A program made the translations under genes and the position numbers. The notes below the pieces were generated by a model that was given only the letters and a program-made list of their open reading frames with translations, was not told the origin of the DNA and did not search any database. From assembly GCA_002307295.1 (NCBI GenBank), contig DBTY01000031.1, positions 1 through 49,463 on the forward strand: a DNA stretch of 49,463 nt, read 5' to 3'. Source of the stretch: Ignavibacteriales bacterium UBA1304. Its GTDB lineage: Bacteria; Bacteroidota; Ignavibacteria; Ignavibacteriales; Ignavibacteriaceae. Shown in pieces: positions 35,808-43,997 of this stretch (position 1 is the stretch's first letter; every line of letters begins with the position of its first letter).

Positions 35808-36149
35808 TCAGCAAATGTCTTTACGATCAATGCTTTTAATTATTTGCAAATCCGTCTGAATAGTTTTATCATGAGCCAGCTCATAATTTAAAAGAGTAAG
35901 AAGCGAAAGGATAACGGGGTTCTTGTTTTCTGTGTTAATTCTGTAATTGACCCATTTGCCGTTTTTTTCTTCAGAAATAAAGCCGGAATCTTTAAGAACG
36001 CTTAAGTGCTGCGAGACTGTAGAACCGGCAAGCTTAAGCGCTACCTTAATTTCGCAGACGCATAAATCTTTTTCAGAAAGCATTTTAATAATTCTCAGTC
36101 TATTTGGATCTGAGAGAGCTTTGAATATTTTAGCTTTTTCATTTAACAT
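35808..36149 (-). CDS. arsR: ArsR family metalloregulator
   Basis: This 113-residue winged-helix repressor has the arsenic-type metal site in helix 3, DLCVCE (Cys30, Cys32). The DNA-recognition helix is GSTVSQHLSVLKDSG and the wing reads EEKNGKWVNYRI. It should repress its own seven-gene operon and release DNA on binding As(III). It is the first gene of the operon and is separated from arsC by 61 bases, in which a second copy of a 9-base motif from its own promoter occurs. It is divergent from the outer-membrane barrel gene at 36377. Confidence 0.95.
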   Translation of the reverse strand: MLNEKAKIFKALSDPNRLRIIKMLSEKDLCVCEIKVALKLAGSTVSQHLSVLKDSGFISEEKNGKWVNYRINTENKNPVILSLLTLLNYELAHDKTIQTDLQIIKSIDRKDIC

Positions 36150-36158
36150 AATATCAAT

Positions 36159-36175
36159 TCGTTGTGTACCGAAAT
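36159..36175 (-). promoter_or_regulatory. candidate ArsR operator
   Basis: TCGTT-GTG-TACCGAAAT at 36159-36175 begins 10 bases before the arsR start codon. With the flanking bases it forms an imperfect inverted repeat (ATTCG...CGAAA). A copy of TACCGAAAT recurs within the operon. ArsR operators normally overlap the promoter in this position. Confidence 0.4.
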
Positions 36176-36376
36176 ATAATATTGTTTTTTATTATCTCCA
36201 AATAAATTTAGATTTCTTTTAAATTCGATTAATAAAATATATTTATAGAACGATTTTAATAATGCTAAGAAATTTTGAGAGGAAGGACTAAAACAGCGAG
36301 GTTTTTTGTCTAATAGATTAAACTTTTTATTGTTTTAAATGCTCTAACAGAAAAAGAAAACACTTATGGAAATTAA

Positions 36377-39211
36377 ATGAAAAAAATACTAACTCTTTTG
36401 TTCTTTTGGATTTGTTTAGAAATTGGTTTTGCTCAAAGCTATAATATAACGGGTACTGCGTTAGATTCGACAAATAATTATCCTCTTATTGGGGCGAATA
36501 TTGTATTACGAACTCCTAATAAAACTACTGCCGGAGGTTCGTCTACCGACTCAAAAGGAAGATTCTTAATTAACGGAGTAAAACCGGGCGTATATACATT
36601 AAACATTAGTTATGTTGGTTATAGAACAAAGAGACAACACGTAGAGGTTAAGAAAAGCTCTCTAGATTTAAAAACAATTTTAGTCGCTCCGGGTTCTTAT
36701 CAGACTGGGGAAGTTGATATTGTAGAAAAAGCCCCGCTAATTATTCAAAATCAGGATACTACCGAGTATATGGCTGACGCTGTAAAAACAAATTTAGACG
36801 CAAATGCAGAAGATTTAGTATCTAAAATGCCGGGAATAGTAGTGCAGGATGGAAAAGTTCAAGCGCATGGAGAAGACGTTCAAACTGTATTGGTTGACGG
36901 GAAACGGTATTTTGGCGACGATCCAAACGCTGTGCTAAAAAATATTCCAGCTGAAATTATTGAAAAAATCCAGGTTTATGATAAACAGAGCGATCAGTCG
37001 GAGTTCACTGGATTTAATGACGGCAATACTTCAAAGACTATAAACTTGGTTACGCGGCCGAAGTTTAGGACTGGAACATTTGGCAAATTATCCGGAGGCT
37101 ATGGCGATCAGGATAAGTATTCCGCCGGCGGAAATATGAACTTTTTCAATGAAAAAGGAAAGCTTTCCCTTTTAGGTCAAGTGAACAATACTAACGATCA
37201 GAATTTTTCGACCGACGATTTGTTAGGCGTTATGAGCAGCAGTTCTGGCGGTAGAGGCGGCCGGGGCGGCGGTAATTTTGGCGGTGGTGGACCAGGCGGA
37301 GGCGGACCTGGAGGTGGAAATTCTGGCGGAGGTCCAGGAGGAGGCGGACCTGGAGGTAATGTCAACAATTTCCTTGTTAGCGCAAAAAATGGTTTAATTA
37401 AGACGCAGGCGTTCGGCGTTAATTACGTTGGTAATTGGGATCAGAAAATAGATTTAACGACAAGCTACTTTTTTAATCACGCAAATAATGACGCAACTAC
37501 ATTGTTAAATCGTAATTATTTTTTAGCTTCGTCTAATAATCAAAAATATAATGAAAACAGCATAGCAAATTCTAACAATACAAACCATCGTTTTGATATG
37601 AGACTTGATTATAAAATAGATACTTCTAATTCTATTTTATTTTCTCCAAAGGTTAGTTATCAGAAGAATGACGGCAGCAGCAATACTACTGGAGTTACTT
37701 CAGTCGCATTTGCTGACGTTAACTCTATTAATACTTTATTTAGCTCAGATTTATCGGCTGTTAGCGCTTCATCTCAACTTCTTTACAGGCACAAATTTGC
37801 TCAGAAGGGAAGAACAATCTCTTTAGAAATGGATAATACATACAAGAAAAATAACGGAGATAAAGACCTTTATTCAGACGTGTTGTATTACAAAAATCTA
37901 TCTGCTAACGATACTACTGATCAACAGGCTAATATTGTTAAAAACGGAAACAGCATTTCAACAAATATTGCGTATACTCAGCCTGTAACTGATTACAGCA
38001 TACTGCAATTTAATGGCGGTTACAGTCAATCAAGCGATAAAAGCGATCAAAGGACTTATAACTATTCCTTACTAAACGATTCATATTCTAGTATTGATAC
38101 TTCTTCAAGCAATGTCTATAACAAAAAAACTAATACTCAAAGTTATGGACTCGGATACCTTTTCAGAAAAGACGATTTTCACTTTAACTTTGGCGTAAGC
38201 TATAATATAGCTGCATTAAAAAATGATCAATCGTTTCCTAATATTATAAGCACGGAAAAGAAATTTTACTCTTTTCTGCCTAATGCAATGTTTAGATATA
38301 ATTTTTCGCAGGGACAAAACCTGATGATAAGATATAGAGCCAGCAACACTATGCCAAGCGTAGATCAGCTGCAAGATTATTTAGATAAATCGAACACTGT
38401 CCAGCTTACAATGGGCAATCCAAATTTGTCGCAGGATTTTAAACATAATCTTAATTTGCGTTATACGTTAACAGATTTTGACGCAATGACTTCTATGTTT
38501 TTAATCTTGAGCGGCACTATCACAAATAATTATATCGGTTATAATACTATAATTGCTCAATCTAAACCAGTAGTTTATGATGGCATTACGCTTAGTACTG
38601 GAACGCAACTTAAGATACCTCAAAATGTAGACGGCTACAAAAATTTATCTTCGTTTCTTGCATATAGCCTCCCCATTGATTATTTAAAATCAGTATTTAA
38701 TTTTAATATAAGCGTTGCATATACCCGTACGCCAGGCATTCTAAATAGCGTAACAAATTTTGCTAATACAATGTCGTATGGCGGCGGTCTTATTGTAAGT
38801 AGTAATATAAGTCAGGATCTGGATTTCACAGTTTCTACAAACGAGACGTATAACGTTTCAAAAAATACATCCGAATCTTCTACTGACGCAAACTATTGGG
38901 GCGCGCGCTCAAGATTGAAATTCTTTTGGAAATTCTGGTCAGGATTTGTTTTGCAAACAGATTTACAACACGTCTATCAGGGAAACCTTGGTTCTGGGTA
39001 TGATCCTAATTCGTATGCATGGAACGCTTACTTAGGTAAAAAGTTTCTAAGCAAAGATCAGGCGGAAATCAGATTTACAGTAAACGATATTCTTGATAAG
39101 AACACAAATATAACACGTACGACAAATGATTATTATATAGAAGAATCAAAAACTAACGTTTTAGGCCGTTATTATCAGGTTTCTTTTGTGTATAATCTTA
39201 AAGCGTTTTAA
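36377..39211 (+). CDS. TonB-receptor-like outer membrane beta-barrel protein
   Basis: This 944-residue exported protein has a signal peptide ending in FAQ, then a carboxypeptidase-regulatory-like beta-sandwich (about residues 24-108, with the GANIVLRTPNKTT strand). A TonB plug region follows (about 125-230; GIVVQDGKVQAHGEDVQTVL, FGDDPNAVLKNIPAEIIEKI). A very Gly-rich insertion of about 40 residues comes at roughly 290-327, and the rest is an OMP_b-brl_3-type barrel ending in aromatic-terminated strands. This is the layout of Bacteroidota SusC-like or outer-membrane barrel proteins. No SusD partner, TonB gene or anti-sigma factor is nearby, so the cargo is unknown. It is divergent from the arsenic operon and ends at a strong terminator. 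Confidence 0.9.
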   Translation: MKKILTLLFFWICLEIGFAQSYNITGTALDSTNNYPLIGANIVLRTPNKTTAGGSSTDSKGRFLINGVKPGVYTLNISYVGYRTKRQHVEVKKSSLDLKTILVAPGSYQTGEVDIVEKAPLIIQNQDTTEYMADAVKTNLDANAEDLVSKMPGIVVQDGKVQAHGEDVQTVLVDGKRYFGDDPNAVLKNIPAEIIEKIQVYDKQSDQSEFTGFNDGNTSKTINLVTRPKFRTGTFGKLSGGYGDQDKYSAGGNMNFFNEKGKLSLLGQVNNTNDQNFSTDDLLGVMSSSSGGRGGRGGGNFGGGGPGGGGPGGGNSGGGPGGGGPGGNVNNFLVSAKNGLIKTQAFGVNYVGNWDQKIDLTTSYFFNHANNDATTLLNRNYFLASSNNQKYNENSIANSNNTNHRFDMRLDYKIDTSNSILFSPKVSYQKNDGSSNTTGVTSVAFADVNSINTLFSSDLSAVSASSQLLYRHKFAQKGRTISLEMDNTYKKNNGDKDLYSDVLYYKNLSANDTTDQQANIVKNGNSISTNIAYTQPVTDYSILQFNGGYSQSSDKSDQRTYNYSLLNDSYSSIDTSSSNVYNKKTNTQSYGLGYLFRKDDFHFNFGVSYNIAALKNDQSFPNIISTEKKFYSFLPNAMFRYNFSQGQNLMIRYRASNTMPSVDQLQDYLDKSNTVQLTMGNPNLSQDFKHNLNLRYTLTDFDAMTSMFLILSGTITNNYIGYNTIIAQSKPVVYDGITLSTGTQLKIPQNVDGYKNLSSFLAYSLPIDYLKSVFNFNISVAYTRTPGILNSVTNFANTMSYGGGLIVSSNISQDLDFTVSTNETYNVSKNTSESSTDANYWGARSRLKFFWKFWSGFVLQTDLQHVYQGNLGSGYDPNSYAWNAYLGKKFLSKDQAEIRFTVNDILDKNTNITRTTNDYYIEESKTNVLGRYYQVSFVYNLKAF

Positions 39212-39273
39212 TTCCTTATAAGTATTATAAAAGTATTAGGCGATTATGCCTGTCTCTTTTATTTTATTTCCTT

Positions 39274-39314
39274 AAAAAAACGCAAAGGCAGTTTGTTAAC
39301 CTTTGCGTTTTTTT
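39274..39314. terminator. bidirectional terminator, barrel gene / tatA
   Basis: AAAAAAACGCAAAGG (39274-39288) and CCTTTGCGTTTTTTT (39300-39314) form a perfect 15-bp stem with an 11-base loop and T-runs on both strands. It lies between the convergent barrel gene and tatA. Confidence 0.92.
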
Positions 39315-39342
39315 ATAATATTTATTGTCCTAAAAAAATGAA

Positions 39343-39549
39343 CTATGCTTTGGGAGGAGCGGCGTCTTTATCTGATTCTTTTTTTGCCGGAGCGTCCAGG
39401 TCGTTTTCAACGTCTTTTAACGCTTTCTTAAATTCTCTCATTCCTTTCCCAATACCCTGTGCAATTTCAGGTATTTTCTTAGGTCCAAAAAGTACTAAAA
39501 GAACAATCAGTATCAGAAAAATTTCCCCACCGCCTAAATTACCAAACAT
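39343..39549 (-). CDS. tatA: twin-arginine translocase subunit TatA/E
   Basis: This 68-residue protein has the TatA layout: a short N-terminal TM helix (GGEIFLILIVLLVLFGPKK), the FGPKK hinge, an amphipathic helix (IPEIAQGIGKGMREFKKAL) and a charged tail ending in APPKA. TatA oligomers form the protein-conducting element for folded Tat substrates. No tatB or tatC is adjacent, which is common in Bacteroidota-type genomes. It ends beside a bidirectional terminator. Confidence 0.94.
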   Translation of the reverse strand: MFGNLGGGEIFLILIVLLVLFGPKKIPEIAQGIGKGMREFKKALKDVENDLDAPAKKESDKDAAPPKA

Positions 39550-39673
39550 AATTTTGCCTGTTTTTTGTTAATTTTATTAGTGGCAAAATACATTTATGGC
39601 GACAAATGGTCAAGTCTAATAATACCGAATCAAGCTACGCTTGTTCTATTAAAATTTCCTAAAAATAAAAATT

Positions 39674-39754
39674 ATGAATAAGTTCAATAAAAATATCTTT
39701 TTACTTTTATTTCTGTTTATTATCTTTTACAAAAGTATTTTTGAATTTATATAA
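39674..39754 (+). CDS. possible 26-residue hydrophobic peptide
   Basis: The frame starting at ATG 39674 encodes 26 residues, with a Lys/Asn-rich start, a 12-residue Phe/Leu/Ile core and a short charged end. This would be a single membrane-spanning peptide, the size of type I toxin peptides. No SD is visible, and AT-rich DNA easily yields such frames, so support is weak. It lies directly before the candidate small transcript. Confidence 0.15.
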   Translation: MNKFNKNIFLLLFLFIIFYKSIFEFI

Positions 39755-39755
39755 T
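39726..39755 (+). promoter_or_regulatory. sigma70-like promoter before the candidate small RNA
   Basis: TTTACA at 39726-39731 and TATAAT at 39750-39755 are separated by 18 bases, close to a housekeeping -35/-10 pair. Transcription would start near 39762 and run to the terminator at 39931-39973. AT-rich background makes chance occurrence possible. Confidence 0.35.
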
Positions 39756-39761
39756 AGAATT

Positions 39762-39984
39762 TTAAAATATATAGCAATAGCAGACAAAGAGGGGAAATTA
39801 TTGGTTTTTGAAAATTTAATATTTAAGGAAATTAAACCTTAAAAAGGAAAGAATTGTCAAAAAGAAACAAAAGGTATCAGTAGATGTCTGTTACCTTTGT
39901 AGTTATAAATTTAAACTCTCTCTACACACTAAAACGAGGTTTTATTTCTCTTATATTCATAAAACCTCGTTTTTAATTTTTGTT
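39762..39984 (+). ncRNA. candidate structured small RNA of about 220 nt
   Basis: Between a sigma70-like promoter and a very strong intrinsic terminator there is no convincing gene. There is a second hairpin (AAAGGTA at 39870-39876 with TACCTTT at 39892-39898, extendable imperfectly to about 39867-39899). The terminator has no upstream plus-strand gene to serve, which suggests it ends an independent transcript. I do not recognise a known RNA family. Confidence 0.35.
39931..39973 (+). terminator. strong intrinsic terminator with no upstream gene
   Basis: AAAACGAGGTTTTAT (39931-39945) and ATAAAACCTCGTTTT (39959-39973) form a perfect 15-bp stem with a 13-base loop, followed by more T residues. 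The nearest plus-strand gene upstream is the barrel gene at 36377-39211, which already has its own terminator. Confidence 0.85.
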
Positions 39985-40366
39985 ATCCGCATTAAAGTAA
40001 ACCAATTCATTTAATTCAGGAACTTTCCGCTAACAACATTATAATGTTTGTTCACAACAAAACAGCATAGCTGCGTATAAAGAAAACCAAATAAGCGCCG
40101 ATAAAGAGAGATAAAAGCGTTTATTATTTAACTTTCTTTGTTGGTACTTGGCATGTTGTAAAAGGAAGTGTGGGTTCTCTTTCTTAAAAGCATAAAAATA
40201 TACTGAAATATTAATCAATGCGCTTTTCAGTATAGGCATATCAGCAAAAGGAACTACTATTATTGTCTAGTTGCACATAACCGGTCTGGTTTTAGTAGTT
40301 CAAAATATTTTATAAACAAAATTAATTTAAATAACCCAACTAACTAAAAATTAGAAGGAGATTGAT
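39985..40366. other. interval before the chemoreceptor gene
   Basis: This 382-base interval contains no firm gene. A 66-codon minus-strand frame (40239 down to 40039) encodes a basic peptide with a C-terminal hydrophobic helix, but no SD precedes its ATG. The last 20 bases provide a strong AGAAGGAG ribosome-binding site for the chemoreceptor. Confidence 0.5.
40039..40239 (-). CDS. possible small membrane protein, 66 residues
   Basis: This minus-strand frame gives a 66-residue peptide with a polar, Lys/Gln/Asn/His-rich middle and a C-terminal hydrophobic helix (FYLSLSALIWFSLYAAMLFC). It is not a shadow of another gene, because the opposite strand is non-coding here. No SD precedes the ATG and I recognise no family. 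It could be a tail-anchored small protein or chance. Confidence 0.22.
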   Translation of the reverse strand: MPILKSALINISVYFYAFKKENPHFLLQHAKYQQRKLNNKRFYLSLSALIWFSLYAAMLFCCEQTL

Positions 40367-43300
40367 ATGAACTGGTTCAAAAATCTGAAAATAGGAAAAA
40401 AGATAATATATTCTTTTCTTATTATTTCAGCAATAACAGCTGTAATTGGTTATCAGGGAATTACCAATATGGGGAGAATTAACGATATGCTAAACTCATT
40501 GTATACGAATGAAACAATGGGAATATCGTATCTCAAAGAAGCGAATATTGACCTTATTTACTATGCAAGGAACGAAGCAAATTACCTTTTAGCTACGACG
40601 CCAGAAGACAAAGCTAAGAGATTAGAGCATTATACCGAATATGAAAAAATGATGTTAGATAACATCGAACATGCAAAACCGCTTATTCATTCTGAAAAAG
40701 GGAAAGCTCTTTTAGCGCAGTTGGAACAGGCGTGGGCTGATTATAAATCGGTCAGTCAGCAGGTAATTGAGTTATCAAAAAAAGATGAAAATGAAGCGAA
40801 AAATTTAGCGCGTACTACCGGAAGAGAAAAAATCAATATAGTTGATACTGTTATGAGCGAACTTGCCCGGATAAAAGAAGCAAACGGTCAAAAATCTTTT
40901 AATGATAGCGCTGATATATATGCCGAAAGCAGAATCTATATGCTTCTACTTATTATTGGTGGTATTGGTTTTGGCATAGGACTTGGACTTTTTATTTCAA
41001 AAAAAATAAGCGTTCCTGTAAAAACGCTTTCTGAAATCGCGGCTAAGATTGCAAAAGGCGACGTAGACGTTGAAGTTATACAAGAATCAACGGATGAGAT
41101 TGGCGAACTTATGGGCGAATTTAAAATGATGGTAGACGGTATAAAGGAACAAGTAAGAGTCGCAGATAAAATTGCCGAAGGCGATTTAAATGTCAGCATA
41201 AACATAAGATCAGAAAAAGACGTGCTTGGCAAGAGCCTCAACAAAGTAGTTGCTACGCTAAAAAGCTTAACGGAAGAAACTAACTTGCTTTCCAAAACTG
41301 CTATTGAAGGAAAACTTGCTACAAGAGGCGACGCAGAAAAGTTTACTGGAGGATACAAACAAATTGTCGTAGGAATTAATAGTACTCTTGATGCTGTCAT
41401 CGGACCATTAAATGTTTCGGCAGAGTATATTGACAGAATTTCTAAAGGAGATATACCCCCAAGAATAACAGATAATTACAATGGCGATTTTAATGAAATA
41501 AAAAATAATCTTAATGTTCTTATCGAAACTGTTAACATGTTATTTGTAGGTTTTGGAAGAATGAAAGACAGTTTTGAAAACGGTCAAACGAGCGAACGCG
41601 GACATGACGAAAAAGTCAATGGCGGCTGGAAAGACTTAGTTGCGCGCGTTAATGGCATAATAGAAGGTTTAATGACTCCGCTTAATTTACAGGCCGATTA
41701 TTTTGCAAAAATTGCAAAAGGGAATATTCCTCCTGTAATAACTGATGAATGGAAAGGCGATTATAATAACATAAAAACAAGCATCAACCAATGTATTAAT
41801 GCAGTTGGTTTGTTAATTACGGATACTAATATGTTGTCAGAAAACGCAGTTCAAGGTAAGCTTGCCGTACGCGCGGACGCTACAAAACATGAAGGCGACT
41901 TTAGAAAAATAGTTGAAGGAGTTAACGATACTCTTGACGCTGTTATCAATCCATTAAACGTTTCGGCAGAATACATTGATAGAATTGCAAAAGGAGATTT
42001 GCCTCCTAAAATAACAGAGAATTATAACGGCGACTTTAACGAAATTAAGAATAATTTAAATTCGCTTATTGGAACTGTTGGCACTTTGTTTAATGGTTTT
42101 GGAAGAATGAAAGTAAGCTTTGAAAATGGTCAGACAAAAGACCGTGGAAATGCCAGCTTATTCAATGGAGACTGGAAAGAGTTTGTTGAACGCGTTAACG
42201 GAATTGTTGAAGGATTGGTTACTCCGCTTACGTTGCAGGCAGATTACTTTGCGAAAATTGCAAAAGGAGATATTCCTCCAGTAATAACCGAAGAATGGAA
42301 AGGCGATTACAATGAATATAAAACAAATATTAATCAATGTATTAATGCAATTGATTCTTTAATTGCGGATACTAAAGCGCTTTCAGCAGCTGCTGTAAAA
42401 GGTCAATTATCAACTAGGGCGGACGCTGCAAAGCATGAAGGCGATTTCAAAAAAATCATTCAGGGAATAAATGATACGCTTGACGCTGTAGTTACTCCTT
42501 TAACTATTGCTTCTACTTATATTGAAAACCTGAGCAAGAGAAATCTGGCTGTTACAATTAAAGAAGAATTCCAAGGAGATTTCAACGAATTGAAGACTAA
42601 TCTTAATATGACAATAGAATCAATTCAGCTGCTTATTGAAGACGCTAATATGTTGGCTAATTCTGCTGTAGAAGGCAATCTTACGCTAAGAGCCGATTTA
42701 TCAAGACACACAGGCGAATATAAGAAAATAATTGGCGGATTTAATAATACGCTTGACGCAGTATTAACGCCAATTAATGAAGGCGTAGCCGCATTACAAA
42801 AAATGGCCGATGGCGATTTAACAGTAAGAATATTAAGCGACTATAAAGGCGACCATCAGTTAATTAAAAATAACATTAACAGCGTTGCAGATTCGTTAAA
42901 CAAAGCTCTTACAGACGTTAGCGAAGCAATCTCAGCTACTGCAAGCGCAAGCAACCAAATATCTTCAAGCAGCGAAGAAATGGCGGCAGGCGCGCAGGAA
43001 CAAACTAGCCAGACGACTGAAGTTGCCGGCGGCGTTGAAGAAATGACAAAGACAATCTTAGAAAACACAAGAAACGCTTCCTTAGCCGCTGACGATGCGA
43101 AATCTGCTGGCGATAAAGCAAAAGAAGGAGGACGCGTTGTAGCTGAAACTATTGAAGGCATGAATAGAATTGCCGACGTAGTAAAAGAATCCGCAAAAAC
43201 AGTTAAAGAGTTAGGCAAAAGCAGCGATCAAATTGGCGAGATTGTTCAAGTGATTGACGATATTGCAGATCAAACTAATCTGTTAGCCTTAAATGCAGCC

Positions 43301-43792
43301 ATAGAAGCCGCTAGAGCAGGCGAACAGGGAAGAGGCTTTGCAGTAGTTGCCGACGAAGTAAGAAAGCTGGCTGAAAGAACTACTAAGGCTACAAAAGAAA
43401 TTGCTACAATGATAAAGCAAATTCAGAAAGATACTGCTCAAGCTGTTAATTCAATTGAAGAAGGCACCGAAGAAGTAGAAAAAGGAAAAGCTTTGGCAAA
43501 TAAAGCTGGAGTATCTCTTAATGAAATAGTCAACGGTTCTCAAAAGGTTGTAGATATTGTGGCTCAGGTTGCAGCGGCTAGCGAACAGCAGTCGGCTACT
43601 GCAGAAGAAATAAGTAAGAATATTGAAGCCATAAGCAGCGTATCGCAACAGAGCGCTGCGGGCACTCAGCAGATTGCAAGAGCCGCTGAAGATTTGAATA
43701 GATTAACTCTTAATTTGGAAGAGTTAGTAAATCAGTTCAAATTAGTTGGCCCTTCAAACGTTAAGCAAATTGGAGCCAAAAAAATAAGCTAA
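40367..43792 (+). CDS. methyl-accepting chemotaxis protein with a poly-HAMP array
   Basis: This 1141-residue chemoreceptor has TM1 at about residues 10-29, a four-helix-bundle-type ligand domain to about 185, and TM2 at about 190-211. Some 14 tandem HAMP-like units of 45-46 residues follow, from about 217 to 845. They alternate between two types and show a 182-residue (four-unit) super-repeat. The C-terminal signalling coiled coil has the hairpin tip DQTNLLALNAAIEAARAGEQ (about 963-1000). It would control a CheA kinase through CheW, and cheW is the next gene. No CheR-tethering pentapeptide is seen at the C-terminus. AGAAGGAG gives a strong RBS. The array is far longer than the single HAMP of typical receptors. 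Confidence 0.95.
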   Translation: MNWFKNLKIGKKIIYSFLIISAITAVIGYQGITNMGRINDMLNSLYTNETMGISYLKEANIDLIYYARNEANYLLATTPEDKAKRLEHYTEYEKMMLDNIEHAKPLIHSEKGKALLAQLEQAWADYKSVSQQVIELSKKDENEAKNLARTTGREKINIVDTVMSELARIKEANGQKSFNDSADIYAESRIYMLLLIIGGIGFGIGLGLFISKKISVPVKTLSEIAAKIAKGDVDVEVIQESTDEIGELMGEFKMMVDGIKEQVRVADKIAEGDLNVSINIRSEKDVLGKSLNKVVATLKSLTEETNLLSKTAIEGKLATRGDAEKFTGGYKQIVVGINSTLDAVIGPLNVSAEYIDRISKGDIPPRITDNYNGDFNEIKNNLNVLIETVNMLFVGFGRMKDSFENGQTSERGHDEKVNGGWKDLVARVNGIIEGLMTPLNLQADYFAKIAKGNIPPVITDEWKGDYNNIKTSINQCINAVGLLITDTNMLSENAVQGKLAVRADATKHEGDFRKIVEGVNDTLDAVINPLNVSAEYIDRIAKGDLPPKITENYNGDFNEIKNNLNSLIGTVGTLFNGFGRMKVSFENGQTKDRGNASLFNGDWKEFVERVNGIVEGLVTPLTLQADYFAKIAKGDIPPVITEEWKGDYNEYKTNINQCINAIDSLIADTKALSAAAVKGQLSTRADAAKHEGDFKKIIQGINDTLDAVVTPLTIASTYIENLSKRNLAVTIKEEFQGDFNELKTNLNMTIESIQLLIEDANMLANSAVEGNLTLRADLSRHTGEYKKIIGGFNNTLDAVLTPINEGVAALQKMADGDLTVRILSDYKGDHQLIKNNINSVADSLNKALTDVSEAISATASASNQISSSSEEMAAGAQEQTSQTTEVAGGVEEMTKTILENTRNASLAADDAKSAGDKAKEGGRVVAETIEGMNRIADVVKESAKTVKELGKSSDQIGEIVQVIDDIADQTNLLALNAAIEAARAGEQGRGFAVVADEVRKLAERTTKATKEIATMIKQIQKDTAQAVNSIEEGTEEVEKGKALANKAGVSLNEIVNGSQKVVDIVAQVAAASEQQSATAEEISKNIEAISSVSQQSAAGTQQIARAAEDLNRLTLNLEELVNQFKLVGPSNVKQIGAKKIS

Positions 43793-43830
43793 ATAAATCA
43801 GTTCCTAATGCGATAATTGTTAATAGAATC

Positions 43831-43880
43831 GGTTGCCAAATAGCTTTGGGAGGGTTAAAGCATTTGGCAGCCATTTTATT
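43831..43880 (+). terminator. terminator of the chemoreceptor gene
   Basis: GGTTGCCAAAT-A-GCTTT (43831-43847) pairs with AAAGC-ATTTGGCAGCC (43857-43872), with one wobble and one bulge. The hairpin is 16 bp and is followed by a T-rich ATTTTATTT. It lies 39 bases after the chemoreceptor stop, so cheW is probably transcribed from its own promoter. Confidence 0.8.
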
Positions 43881-43997
43881 TAACATAATTTGTTTTTAAT
43901 AACCAATAAAGAGATTAAAGTTAAAAATATTTATTTGAAATTGATTTACTGATACTAAATATTTTTTATATTCTTACAAAAATGAAGGAGAAATATT

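Noticed and set aside
41385..42480. Long direct repeats suggestive of a mobile or CRISPR-like array
   Set aside because: The repeats are in-frame HAMP-like units of the chemoreceptor, diverged at the DNA level, with no spacer structure.
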